From positions 1 to 34,554 of IMG/VR virus record IMGVR_UViG_3300047319_000427: a DNA stretch of 34,554 bases; one strand, written 5' to 3'. The DNA is from a virus. The stretch's first letter is position 1. Each line of letters begins with the position of its first letter. The notes under the pieces are model-generated. The model was not told the DNA's origin, did no database searches, and saw only the letters and a list, made by a program, of their open reading frames with translations. The translations under genes were made by a program, and so were the position numbers. Shown piece by piece: positions 14,975 to 22,516 of this stretch.

Positions 14975-16325
14975 TGTAGGTAAAAGGTCCGAGTTTAGCT
15001 GCCATGAATTGCGCGTTTGCAAACCATCCCACAGAATTAACTGGCGCACTTGGATCCAGAAGAGCCACAATTCCAGATACATCTGCCTGAACTTGGGCCT
15101 GCGTTAGGGTGTAGAAATTGGTTCCATTTGAAAGTAAAACATAGGTGTTAATTGCAGGACTTCCAAATTGAGATGGAGGAAAATAAATTTCATTCGCAGA
15201 ATTAGCATGAAGGAACTGAGTAAATAATAGCTTAATTTGAACAGCTGGATATTTAACAATGTTAGGAGACGAAAGGGTTGCTCTATTTGTAGTATAAATA
15301 AAATGATCTGCATCTGCATCTCCACCTGCAAATCCAAATCCTGCATCTGCAGCAGGAGTATCAGATTGAAAAGCACATGCAATCTCAAGTGCTTTTCTTG
15401 TATTACCATCAGGAGCTAATGGATAATTGGTTACGATACATGCTCTAGCATTAGCCTCAACGCCCCACGGCTCAATCCAATATCGCCTATGACTATTTGG
15501 TGTGATAATTGTAGCCCAATCCGCATCCACATTAACCCATTCAAATAGTCGTATCGCAGTCCTGCATTGAGCTAAGCGTTGTTTATAAGTAGCTGGAGTT
15601 GCTGCTGGAGGCACTATTGATGGGACGGCTGTATCATAATAAAGAATATCTGTCGCTCCCTGCATGGATGAGATGTTTCGGATATAAGAGAAAGTCGCTA
15701 GATCGACTGCTGTTCTAATATCATTAACAAGCTCTGCTCCTCGAGTCCCAGCCGGAACCGAGAAATGAGCATCCCATTGTCCTAGATCATATCCATAAAA
15801 ACCATTCACAGGCATAGTTATATTTCCTACAGCCCCAACATAATATGTGCCTTTAAGCTGAGTAGCTGGAGCTTCTCCTGATCCTCCAATAAAACCTCCA
15901 GCATTAAACATTCTATTAGGAAAGATAAATGTAGGCAAATTATGCCTAGCCAATCTCTCATTTATAGCCCTCATGGTCTTCTCAAGAGGGAATAAGGTAA
16001 AGACGTTGCCTCCAGCTGAATCTAAAGGATCTGCAAATGGATAAGGATCAGGATCATTCATCGTTGCCGATGCTAGATCGGGGAAGAATGTAAGAGTCCC
16101 TCCTGCCTGAAAGATTGGAATGATGATCCCATCTAGCTCAATATCAAAGATCCCCATGATTGGATCTGGGCTTGAACTCACCGGCTCAACTCCTTTTCTC
16201 TTCGCTAGATTCTTGAATGGACGAGGATGGACGTTCTGATTGAACTCCATCTCTCCCTTATCTGTGATAAGAGAGGAGGTAGTGGTATTAATTCCCTTGA
16301 AGACATTTATGACAATTTTTGCCAT
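14967..16325 (-). CDS. Tail/stabilisation-type protein, 452 aa
   Basis: The N-terminus (MAKIVINVFKGINTTTSSL, EMEFNQNVHPRPFKNLAKRK, IMGIFDIELDG) resembles the opening of short-tailed-phage tail or stabilisation proteins, where a conserved Q-N segment and a KR-G stretch come first. The remainder is a mixed alpha/beta body (about 110-452) with aromatic-rich strands (YYVGAVGNITMPVNGFYGYD) that I cannot assign. It begins one base into the stop of the adaptor gene at 16325 and ends overlapping its shorter paralogue, so the order adaptor, tail protein, tail protein is continuous. Confidence 0.55.
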   Translation of the reverse strand: MAKIVINVFKGINTTTSSLITDKGEMEFNQNVHPRPFKNLAKRKGVEPVSSSPDPIMGIFDIELDGIIIPIFQAGGTLTFFPDLASATMNDPDPYPFADPLDSAGGNVFTLFPLEKTMRAINERLARHNLPTFIFPNRMFNAGGFIGGSGEAPATQLKGTYYVGAVGNITMPVNGFYGYDLGQWDAHFSVPAGTRGAELVNDIRTAVDLATFSYIRNISSMQGATDILYYDTAVPSIVPPAATPATYKQRLAQCRTAIRLFEWVNVDADWATIITPNSHRRYWIEPWGVEANARACIVTNYPLAPDGNTRKALEIACAFQSDTPAADAGFGFAGGDADADHFIYTTNRATLSSPNIVKYPAVQIKLLFTQFLHANSANEIYFPPSQFGSPAINTYVLLSNGTNFYTLTQAQVQADVSGIVALLDPSAPVNSVGWFANAQFMAAKLGPFTYNV

Positions 16326-17485
16326 TACCTAGAGATCCAGCTTGGACCCATTTGAGTTCTGTCTGGGCGTCTGCCGGTATCCTGTTGTTTCATGTTCTCA
16401 GCTACTTGTTCATTCAACCACGCACCACCGATTGCTTCCTGATAAGCTCTGGTTAAATTAGCAACCATATCTCCGCGCAGTGCAGTCCTTCCATCTAGCG
16501 CAATCAAGTATCGACATGTAGCAAGGAAAGCATCCTCATACCCTGCTAGAACAATCGGAGAGACGTCTGAATCCGCAATCATATCTGGGATACCTTTAAT
16601 GTAAGGAATAGCCGCTACATATCGATCATTTGCACATGGAGAGAACCCGACAAGCTTCGTCTCTTTAGGTGTGATGGCGTACACCGCATTCGCCACAGAG
16701 CTACCAGCATCAGCAGGATTCACATAAGGATCATAGGTCGTACAAGATGTTGAAGCTGTCCTCGCATCAATATAATATGAATTAGTCTCTCCTCTGATTC
16801 GGATCTCTCGATCAACAATATCAGTTGGTAAAGTACCAGATGAAATTGTCCACGAAGAGACATTAGCTGTCGTTGATACGTTAACAGTTCCAACATTAAA
16901 ATAATCCTGCCTACGCATGTTTCCGACTATCCCAAACCAGAGAGGGGCACCTTGAGAGATGACATCGTTAAAACTCGCATCCGCATGATAAACGAGTGCG
17001 CTTTCTGATGTAGTTCCGGGATTAAACAGCTTCGCATCCAGAGCAACGGGACGAATGAAGTTTAATGGGAGAGGGTAGAAACGTTTAATGATTACAAAAG
17101 TTTGAGCAGCAGCACTTGTACCCTGATAAGGAACTGCCAACACAATAACAGTAGATGAAGTAAATGTTCTAATCTCATACCACCCTTGATTCGTTAACTG
17201 AATAAACGACCCTTCCATGTCCTTGGTAAAGGTAGTCCCAGATCCAGTAACAGTCTTTGAATCCTGAGTCACTGTAATTGTGCCGGTTGTGTAAGGAGGA
17301 GCTAAAGGAATGTAAACTGTATCGGTCTGTTGTTCTAGAAACGCCCAATTCCCATAGTTTACGAACACCTCCTGTGCGCGACGAATAGCAGATGCCACAG
17401 CAGCAATCAGATCCCCCCGAGTGGTCCCAGTCTTGGTTCCAATCATGCGATATAAATCATTCTTAATCGCCAAATAATCCATCAT
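16325..17485 (-). CDS. Head-tail adaptor/connector protein, 386 aa
   Basis: The N-terminal helices (MDYLAIKNDLYRMIGTKTG, DLIAAVASAIRRAQEVFVNY, then WAFLEQQ) are followed by a beta domain (about 68-130, TITVTQDSKTVTGSGTTFT, DMEGSFIQL, WYEIRTFTSSTVIVL) common in phage neck or adaptor proteins that close the portal. C-terminal helices (EDAFLATCRYLIALDGRTAL, MVANLTRAYQEA) fit the same class. In short-tailed phages such a protein (P22 gp4-like or T7 gp11-like role) links portal and tail. The start is double: ATG at 17485 overlaps the small upstream ORF by ATGA, and a second ATG follows at 17482. Confidence 0.6.
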   Translation of the reverse strand: MMDYLAIKNDLYRMIGTKTGTTRGDLIAAVASAIRRAQEVFVNYGNWAFLEQQTDTVYIPLAPPYTTGTITVTQDSKTVTGSGTTFTKDMEGSFIQLTNQGWYEIRTFTSSTVIVLAVPYQGTSAAAQTFVIIKRFYPLPLNFIRPVALDAKLFNPGTTSESALVYHADASFNDVISQGAPLWFGIVGNMRRQDYFNVGTVNVSTTANVSSWTISSGTLPTDIVDREIRIRGETNSYYIDARTASTSCTTYDPYVNPADAGSSVANAVYAITPKETKLVGFSPCANDRYVAAIPYIKGIPDMIADSDVSPIVLAGYEDAFLATCRYLIALDGRTALRGDMVANLTRAYQEAIGGAWLNEQVAENMKQQDTGRRPDRTQMGPSWISR

Positions 17486-17658
17486 ACAGTTCCTTTATGG
17501 TAATTCTTCGCTTTCATCAGATTCTTGAGTAACTTTCTTGCCACTTGCAGATCTCTGCTGTCGTCCAAAGTGTAGGTCAGCCTGTATGCAGAGGGTGCAG
17601 TCTTCTTCAAAAAATGGTTGATGCCTTCTACATCCAACTCTTTCTGTTTCCTTATCAT
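17482..17658 (-). CDS. Small basic protein, 58 aa
   Basis: Read directly: MIRKQKELDVEGINHFLKKT, then APSAYRLTYTLDDSRDLQVA and a lysine-rich helix (RKLLKNLMKAKNYHKGTV). The start overlaps the upstream stop by ATGA (17655-17658) and the stop overlaps the adaptor start by ATGA. Amphipathic helices and coupling at both ends support a real gene. Its place between micro membrane proteins and the adaptor gives no clear role. Confidence 0.5.
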   Translation of the reverse strand: MIRKQKELDVEGINHFLKKTAPSAYRLTYTLDDSRDLQVARKLLKNLMKAKNYHKGTV

Positions 17659-17843
17659 TCACGTTTTTTCTTAAGTTTAATATCTACACAATGGATGCAA
17701 CAAGGATCGTGGATTGGATGATGCTGTAAACATTTATCTTTATTTAAAGAAGCTAAGAATCGAGAATCGATTAAATTTTGGCTCTCAACAGCAAATAATA
17801 CATACCCTACAGCCACGATTAATGATGTAAAAAATAAGATCAT
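17655..17843 (-). CDS. Single-span membrane protein, 62 aa
   Basis: I start it at 17843 (MILFFTSLIVAVGYVLFAVE), where ATG overlaps the upstream micro-ORF stop; a longer frame reaches 17891. One N-terminal span is followed by a polar tail with several cysteines and histidines (CLQHHPIHDPCCIHC) and a basic end. Downstream of the lytic enzyme gene, a small membrane protein with an outward tail could be a spanin-like or holin partner, but there is no decisive motif. Confidence 0.5.
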   Translation of the reverse strand: MILFFTSLIVAVGYVLFAVESQNLIDSRFLASLNKDKCLQHHPIHDPCCIHCVDIKLKKKRE

Positions 17844-17929
17844 TTCTTTGATTTCAAATATCCAATCATGATGCCAACCCAGAGGGCGCATGTTAATAAT
17901 CCCAACATAAGAGCAATGGCGATAATCAT
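17840..17929 (-). CDS. Micro membrane peptide, 29 aa
   Basis: MIIAIALMLGLLTCALWVGI continues to MIGYLKSKK and a stop. It has a single hydrophobic helix with a basic tail. Both ends overlap neighbours by ATGA (17926-17929 and 17840-17843), and AAGGAG-like bases lie upstream (AGCCTCCTTTTAATAT region on this strand reads GGAGGC/AAAGG poorly), so the main support is the coupling. It could help the lysis genes just upstream. Confidence 0.4.
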   Translation of the reverse strand: MIIAIALMLGLLTCALWVGIMIGYLKSKK

Positions 17930-18366
17930 ATATTAAAAGGAGGCTCGATAAACTTCCATTCTACCATGACATTCTCTCCTTCAGGTATCCCTAAAGCTTT
18001 CGCAGTAGCTGGAAACAAATCAATGCCTGCACCATTGCAGACAGTCACTCCCAATATCCCTCCATTGCCATCAGGAACGCTTGCTAGAGCTAAAGATCCT
18101 TCTCTAAGAGGACAATACCGTCCTTTATGCGTCTCAGCTCTGGATTTCTCTTCTCCAAAGACGTAGGCATCATCATCGCAACACCACGGGCCAACATCTG
18201 CCACCATGGCGCACGTAAAAAGATCTCCATAACGCACAATAACCCACTTTCTTAAAGCTTTAGTTGAAGGAAGAGCTACACCAGGAAAGAAAGACCCCAT
18301 CCACGGACCGATTGCCAAGGGCTGAGGTTCCATGTGAGTTGCAAGAACTTTTTTCATTTCCTTCAT
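17926..18366 (-). CDS. Double-psi beta-barrel (RlpA-like) protein, probable endolysin, 146 aa
   Basis: ADVGPW (56-61) followed by DDDAYVFG, and later NGAGIDLFPATAKALG (111-126) with the closing strand VMVEWKF, form the signature of the RlpA-type double-psi beta-barrel, whose bacterial members include lytic transglycosylases acting on peptidoglycan. The first part (RKWVIVRYGDLFTCAMVAD) gives the early barrel strands. No other cell-wall hydrolase is found in the window, and the gene lies among holin-like and small membrane genes, so it is the best candidate for the lysis enzyme. There is no signal peptide. ATGA overlaps occur at both ends. Catalysis is inferred. Confidence 0.6.
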   Translation of the reverse strand: MKEMKKVLATHMEPQPLAIGPWMGSFFPGVALPSTKALRKWVIVRYGDLFTCAMVADVGPWCCDDDAYVFGEEKSRAETHKGRYCPLREGSLALASVPDGNGGILGVTVCNGAGIDLFPATAKALGIPEGENVMVEWKFIEPPFNI

Positions 18367-18521
18367 TTTCTCTTAAGTAAATAACCCCCAATATCCTTAA
18401 TAAACCCCAGTACCTCTAAAGGAAATCTAATAATCCCCCAAACTAGTATTAGAAAAACTAATGGGATTGAGAAGAGAACCTCAATCCACTTTGGTTTATC
18501 AATAAAGGGGTCATGTTCCAT
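18363..18521 (-). CDS. Small membrane protein, holin-like candidate, 52 aa
   Basis: Read directly: MEHDPFIDKPKWIEVLFSIP leads into a membrane span (about 16-33, LVFLILVWGIIRF), then an amphipathic tail (PLEVLGFIKDIGGYLLKRK). The start directly follows the upstream TAA (18522-18524), and the stop overlaps the lytic enzyme gene by ATGA. A one-span protein co-translated with a wall enzyme may act as a pore former or regulator; the two-span protein at 19287-19526 is the competing holin. Confidence 0.5.
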   Translation of the reverse strand: MEHDPFIDKPKWIEVLFSIPLVFLILVWGIIRFPLEVLGFIKDIGGYLLKRK

Positions 18522-18848
18522 TTAAATACCTATTTTACTTACAGCCCCAATTGCAATGGAAGTGACTGTTTTAAGGATAAAGTTACGAGTCTTATCAATC
18601 TCGATCTCTCCCAGTCCTGCAACCGTTAAAGCTTTCATCTCAGCTAGGGCCAAAAGACCCTTTAAAAGGCTCTCAAACTCATCCTCAGTGATCTTCCCAG
18701 ACAATCTGAGGACGATGTACCTTTGAATCGATGGGAAGGCCATCTCAACGAATTGAATGGCATCCTTGGATGCTTCCTCAATCAAGGTGTCTCGAACATT
18801 CTTAGCTGCCTCTAAGGCTCCATTTTTAAGATCGTCTAGTAATGACAT
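18522..18848 (-). CDS. Helical protein of the lysis region, 108 aa
   Basis: Nearly all helical: MSLLDDLKNGALEAAKNVRD, then EFESLLKGLLALAEMKALTV and a hydrophobic C-terminal end (FILKTVTSIAIGAVSKIGI) that could lie in a membrane. No known motif is seen. It is placed between the lipoprotein and the small one-span protein, so a lysis or cell-envelope function is likely by association. The start is eleven bases after the lipoprotein stop. Confidence 0.5.
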   Translation of the reverse strand: MSLLDDLKNGALEAAKNVRDTLIEEASKDAIQFVEMAFPSIQRYIVLRLSGKITEDEFESLLKGLLALAEMKALTVAGLGEIEIDKTRNFILKTVTSIAIGAVSKIGI

Positions 18849-18859
18849 AAATTTAAGTT

Positions 18860-19282
18860 CTAATGACGGTCCGCTTTGGCGCCTTCCAACCGAATTATCT
18901 CATCGAAACCATCGCTAATCTGAATCCGTTTCTCTTGGATATAGTCTGGAGAGTATTCTGCTCCATTCTTCCATGATTCCAGATAAGATCCTAGAAGGCT
19001 TCCTTTTGGGTTTATTAAAATATCCCATTGCTTACATGATACAGCGTTACTTTTACCCTTTCCCTGCTCATAGGCATAAGCAAAAGACAGTTTATCCTGT
19101 AAAACAGTGATTTGTTCCGCATGGAACGTTGCTGGCGTATTAGAAGCATCTACAAGAGCCAAGGACTCAATCTTCAGATTTTGAGCGTTATAATAGCTGT
19201 TTTGATCGTAGGAACTGATGAGGTTCGCACAGCCTGCAAGAAAAATCAGACCAATTAACGGGAGTTTTAGTATTGTCTTCAT
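18860..19282 (-). CDS. Lipoprotein of the lysis region, 140 aa
   Basis: I start it at 19282 (MKTILKLPLIGLIFLAGCAN); a longer frame to 19348 runs into the holin-like gene and lacks sense. The leader ends in a clear lipobox, LAGC, so the mature protein would begin at Cys18 and be lipid-anchored. The body (about 30-140, ESLALVDASNTPATFHAEQI, then YEQGKGKSNAVSCKQWDILI) resembles a phage protein family usually found beside holins; its function is not defined. An outer-membrane-linked lipoprotein here could be a spanin partner, although it is larger than Rz1-like proteins. Confidence 0.6.
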   Translation of the reverse strand: MKTILKLPLIGLIFLAGCANLISSYDQNSYYNAQNLKIESLALVDASNTPATFHAEQITVLQDKLSFAYAYEQGKGKSNAVSCKQWDILINPKGSLLGSYLESWKNGAEYSPDYIQEKRIQISDGFDEIIRLEGAKADRH

Positions 19283-19286
19283 AAGA

Positions 19287-19526
19287 CTATTTAGGTGGGA
19301 TTCCGGATGATTGGTCTGAAAGTTGTTTATGGATGGTGTTCTTCTCAATCATGGACCACGCCAGATTTGAAGCTACTAGAAGGATGCCTGTGATAGTTTC
19401 GGTTAACCCTTGAATCTGGGCGGCTCCAGCTTGATCTGTTAATCCTCGTCCAATGAGCCATACACACACAGCATTTAAACTGTGACGAACAATAGGTAAC
19501 AATATTACTTTTAAGAATTTATCCAT
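19287..19526 (-). CDS. Holin-like two-span membrane protein, 79 aa
   Basis: The start is placed at 19526 (MDKFLKVILLPIVRHSLNAV), just after the upstream stop; a longer frame to 19565 overlaps that gene. Hydrophobic spans lie at about 16-31 (LNAVCVWLIGRGL) and 41-60 (LTETITGILLVASNLAWSMI), with the polar end KNTIHKQLSDQ. An arginine/histidine N-terminus, a Gly-Arg-Gly turn and a W-S-M-I-E-K end are typical of small phage holins of the Pam3 gp28-like kind. It would form the inner-membrane lesion for lysis. It lies four bases before the lipoprotein start. Confidence 0.6.
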   Translation of the reverse strand: MDKFLKVILLPIVRHSLNAVCVWLIGRGLTDQAGAAQIQGLTETITGILLVASNLAWSMIEKNTIHKQLSDQSSGIPPK

Positions 19527-19530
19527 AATT

Positions 19531-19809
19531 TTATTTAGCAAAAAGGTGATAAACACGTTCTCCAACCAATCCTATAATAGTGCTGGCAAATACGGTCCTT
19601 AATACTTTCTTTTCTTTTTCAGAGTCTGTTAATTCCTTAACTTTAACCTTTATGCCAGGATTAGAGTCTCCTGTCCCCCATATCTCTTCAGAGTGTGATT
19701 TTATTAGTTTACCTTGTTCTTCTATCTGGATTTTGGTGACTTGGATATGGTTCTCCAACATCCCCTTCATCTCCGTCACTTGCATCAAAATCTGATGGGT
19801 ATCATTCAT
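19531..19809 (-). CDS. Coiled-coil protein with C-terminal span (XhlA-like), 92 aa
   Basis: A long helix (MNDTHQILMQVTEMKGMLEN, then HIQVTKIQIEEQGKLIKSHS) is followed by a GTGDSNPGIKVKVKELTDSE segment and a C-terminal membrane-prone end (VFASTIIGLVGERVYHLFAK). This order, coiled coil then a single span, matches the haemolysin XhlA-like proteins of phage lysis modules, which assist the holin. Its ATG overlaps the previous stop as TAATG, and the holin-like gene follows after four bases. Confidence 0.55.
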   Translation of the reverse strand: MNDTHQILMQVTEMKGMLENHIQVTKIQIEEQGKLIKSHSEEIWGTGDSNPGIKVKVKELTDSEKEKKVLRTVFASTIIGLVGERVYHLFAK

Positions 19810-19982
19810 TAAGGAAGGACTGTGATACTCATGCTAAAGCTTGTGGAGATATATTGCTGAGGTTCATTGGTTTTCTTGGCCAATTCCACCAGTTTCACAA
19901 ACATATCTGCAATATCTTGAGGTCCATTGACTGCCCCTTGGCTCATTTGTCCGTTCCCGACGATGTTAAATGTAAATGTCAT
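19809..19982 (-). CDS. Small hypothetical protein, 57 aa
   Basis: Read directly: MTFTFNIVGNGQMSQGAVNG, then PQDIADMFVKLVELAKKTNE and PQQYISTSFSMSITVLP. A strand, a helix and a final strand suggest a tiny alpha/beta protein. The stop overlaps the next ATG as TAATG (19807-19811), and the ATG lies just after the LamG-like gene stop. The even codon pattern and coupling make it credible. Function unknown. Confidence 0.5.
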   Translation of the reverse strand: MTFTFNIVGNGQMSQGAVNGPQDIADMFVKLVELAKKTNEPQQYISTSFSMSITVLP

Positions 19983-19983
19983 A

Positions 19984-20826
19984 TTAGTAGTGTTGGTATC
20001 TGTTTTTTAGGTAGGTTTCGACTTCTTGTCTGTTAGCATCTGAAAGGGCTGTCCGATAAATTATGACTTCAAATACGTCTCCAATGAGAGAGCGACTAGC
20101 CACTATCCCATCATATTCTGCTCCAATTCCGAATTCTGATACCGAAGTAACCGGACCAGATGTATCAGCTATATTCGTAACAATCTGTGAACCGTTCTGA
20201 TAAACATTCCATGCGGTTGAAGACTTTACGTAAGACCGGGTATAGGCTTGATTGGTCAATAAAGCCTTGGGTCCAAGATCGGTTCCAGCTCCAGCTCCCA
20301 CCCATCCAAGTCCATCAAGAGGATCGTTCCCCATTTGCAATGCCCATCTTGCATTACCTGGATCACGAATTGCAAAAGCCACTTCATATTGAGTTTGAGC
20401 AGATCCACAGGTTGCAACGTAAATAATTGTCCAAGATGTTCCCGCTACAACTCCATTTGTATTAACCAAGCCAGAATCTGTAGCCACCCCCCTTATTGCA
20501 GGATAACCATTCAGGACGTTAGATATTTGCTGCATCTTGGTTCCTGAAAAATATAAAACATCATTAGTATGTCCAGATTGGTCAGCCCACCCTTCAACCA
20601 GGTTTGTTGATGTTCCAAGCGTTAAACCGGTATCCGATTTAAACCATGCAAAAGTGTTGGTTGGACCTTGAACTGCCGGGCCGCTCCCACCGCCACTTCC
20701 TCCTCCACCACTACCTGCTATGCTTGGACTATATCCTGTAGAACCACCAGCACCAGCCTGAGAATAGACATGATAGCTTAGAGCCACCATCAGACCGATT
20801 ATTCCAAGAGTAACTTTCCATTTCAT
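19984..20826 (-). CDS. LamG/concanavalin-like adhesin with signal peptide, 280 aa
   Basis: A hydrophobic leader (MKWKVTLGIIGLMVALSYHV) with SYHVYSQAGAGGST following is then linked by a Gly/Ser-rich spacer (about 37-48). The domain from about 57 to 275 is LamG-like: AWFKSDTGLTLG, WADQSGHTND, GYPAIRGVATDSG, WTIIYVATC and the ending IGDVFEVIIYRTALSDANRQ with VETYLKNRY. Such jelly-roll domains bind sugars or surfaces. The leader suggests secretion or membrane insertion, odd for a virion adhesin. The leader matches that of the 424-aa protein. Stop and start overlap its neighbours closely. Confidence 0.65.
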   Translation of the reverse strand: MKWKVTLGIIGLMVALSYHVYSQAGAGGSTGYSPSIAGSGGGGSGGGSGPAVQGPTNTFAWFKSDTGLTLGTSTNLVEGWADQSGHTNDVLYFSGTKMQQISNVLNGYPAIRGVATDSGLVNTNGVVAGTSWTIIYVATCGSAQTQYEVAFAIRDPGNARWALQMGNDPLDGLGWVGAGAGTDLGPKALLTNQAYTRSYVKSSTAWNVYQNGSQIVTNIADTSGPVTSVSEFGIGAEYDGIVASRSLIGDVFEVIIYRTALSDANRQEVETYLKNRYQHY

Positions 20827-21236
20827 TTGGTAGCGATTAAATCTTTAATATCCTTCACAGCATCCGTTGAAGCTTTAAGAGTCGGAGACTGAAAGCTTTT
20901 GGGTGTAAACACGTCAGATGTCACAAGATCGAAGTCCACTTGTGAGATCGATCCTTCGACCTTGTCTGGGTTAGAAGCATCAGCAAACCAGATTTTAAAA
21001 CGAATCGGAGCCTTTCCTAAACTAAACTCTGGAGAGGAAGCAATACCTGTGATTTTATCCAACTCAGCCTGAGTCTTAATGTCAATCTTCTCACATTGAG
21101 AAACATCTTTGAGACGGCCATAAACCTCAAGATGATAGCCTCCAGGGAAGCTTTCAACAAAGATTCTGGTAATAGTGGCAGCCTCTAAATTTAGATTTAA
21201 GGATAAAACTAAAATAAGAGCAGATAGTATTTTCAT
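20823..21236 (-). CDS. Secreted hypothetical protein, 137 aa
   Basis: MKILSALILVLSLNLNLEAA is a classical signal peptide with likely cleavage near LEA/A. The mature part is beta-rich (TITRIFVESFPGGYHLEVYG, PIRFKIWFADASNPDKVEGS) with a helical tail. No family recognised. It overlaps the LamG-like gene start by ATGA (20823-20826) and begins two bases after the 424-aa protein stop, so it is part of the signal-peptide cluster. Confidence 0.55.
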   Translation of the reverse strand: MKILSALILVLSLNLNLEAATITRIFVESFPGGYHLEVYGRLKDVSQCEKIDIKTQAELDKITGIASSPEFSLGKAPIRFKIWFADASNPDKVEGSISQVDFDLVTSDVFTPKSFQSPTLKASTDAVKDIKDLIATK

Positions 21237-21237
21237 A

Positions 21238-22512
21238 TTATAAAGAAGGCATTACACCAAATACTCCATAAGTTCCATTGCTTGGGGTATGAGCAATGTT
21301 TGGATCTCTGTTATTGATATAAAGAGTGATTGTTCCGTTAGTTTTACAACTCACATCCACTAGCAAGTATTGATCGAGAGCACCTCCTCCAGGAACAATC
21401 TTCATATAGGCTCCGTTTGTAATAGATCCAGTTACAGGAAAGTTTGTGCTATAAAAAGAATTTGTTCCAATCGATCCAGGGATCAGATTAACGGTTGCCA
21501 TCAAATTAGGACCAACTGTTGAACTATTCGTTGTAGCTTGGAAATTGACTGCGTTTAATTGAATTACATTTGTACTAAAACTTCCAAGTTTAGCTCCACT
21601 TGCTGAAATTGTTGTCTTGGCACTAGTTCCAGTCCCACCTCCTACATCGGTGGATGAACCAGTCGAAGCCGTATTGTTAATGAAGGAAACGGTTCCACCT
21701 GAATTCAATCCATTATATCCTGTGGCAGATAATGCTCCATTTCCTACCAATAAATTCCCATTCGAAGAAACCTGCATTACAGTGGTTCCATTTGCAGTTT
21801 TCCACACTTGCATTCCAACCGCTCCGCCTCCCGGACTTTGCACCACAGTTAAAGCAACACCGCTTACACCCGCTCCTTGAATCCTAACAGCTTCAGTTGT
21901 GGCAATTAGATTAGTACCAAAAGAAACACCACCATTCGTGATAAACATGGTGCTAGTATTGTAATTAAGACCCCCAACCGTGGTAGCTGTTCCAGCATTA
22001 AATGTAACTGAATCAGAAGCTGCATCTCCAAAAGTTGAATTCCCATCAATAGCAGCATTCCCATTGACTTGGAAATTTGCATTGGAAAGCATAATCAGGC
22101 CGGTACTACTTCTAAATGAAAGCATTGGCCCATTATTAGTAGAACCCAATCTGAATCCTTGAAAAGAGTTGGTCTGAATGATTCCTATGGGATTTCCTAA
22201 TGGATCCGTGAAATAAACATAATCACCACTTGGACCTCCCGGAAAGAATTTGGTGGTTCCAAATTGATTGGTTCCAGCTGAATTCGTTGAAATAATCTGA
22301 CCGTTACCAGTACCAATAAAAAGATTGGATACCGTGACAGACCCAGAAAAGCTCTGATTCGTGGAGTTATTAGATCCCGCTGGAGGGTTAACGAAAGCAG
22401 TCGAACCTCCTCCTCCAGACTCTGATAACCCTTGATAGCTTATGGCAATCATCAAGGCTAATGCCCCTAATACAATACCTATCCGATTAAACCGAATGCC
22501 TTGATTATCCAT
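21238..22512 (-). CDS. Fibre-like protein with leader sequence, 424 aa
   Basis: After a short polar start (MDNQGIRFNRIG), a hydrophobic leader follows (IVLGALALMIAISYQGLSES), then GGGGST and a long Gly/Ser/Thr/Asn-rich body with repeats of short strands (FQVNGNAAIDGNSTFGDAAS, GGGTGTSAKTTISASGAKLG). The C-terminal 60 residues (YMKIVPGGGALDQYLLVDVS) form a different, probably globular, end. The body resembles phage or bacterial tail-fibre shafts. The leader resembles that of the LamG-like protein, hinting at a shared targeting or docking module. It lies four bases after the 155-aa gene. Confidence 0.6.
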   Translation of the reverse strand: MDNQGIRFNRIGIVLGALALMIAISYQGLSESGGGGSTAFVNPPAGSNNSTNQSFSGSVTVSNLFIGTGNGQIISTNSAGTNQFGTTKFFPGGPSGDYVYFTDPLGNPIGIIQTNSFQGFRLGSTNNGPMLSFRSSTGLIMLSNANFQVNGNAAIDGNSTFGDAASDSVTFNAGTATTVGGLNYNTSTMFITNGGVSFGTNLIATTEAVRIQGAGVSGVALTVVQSPGGGAVGMQVWKTANGTTVMQVSSNGNLLVGNGALSATGYNGLNSGGTVSFINNTASTGSSTDVGGGTGTSAKTTISASGAKLGSFSTNVIQLNAVNFQATTNSSTVGPNLMATVNLIPGSIGTNSFYSTNFPVTGSITNGAYMKIVPGGGALDQYLLVDVSCKTNGTITLYINNRDPNIAHTPSNGTYGVFGVMPSL

Positions 22513-22516
22513 TTGG

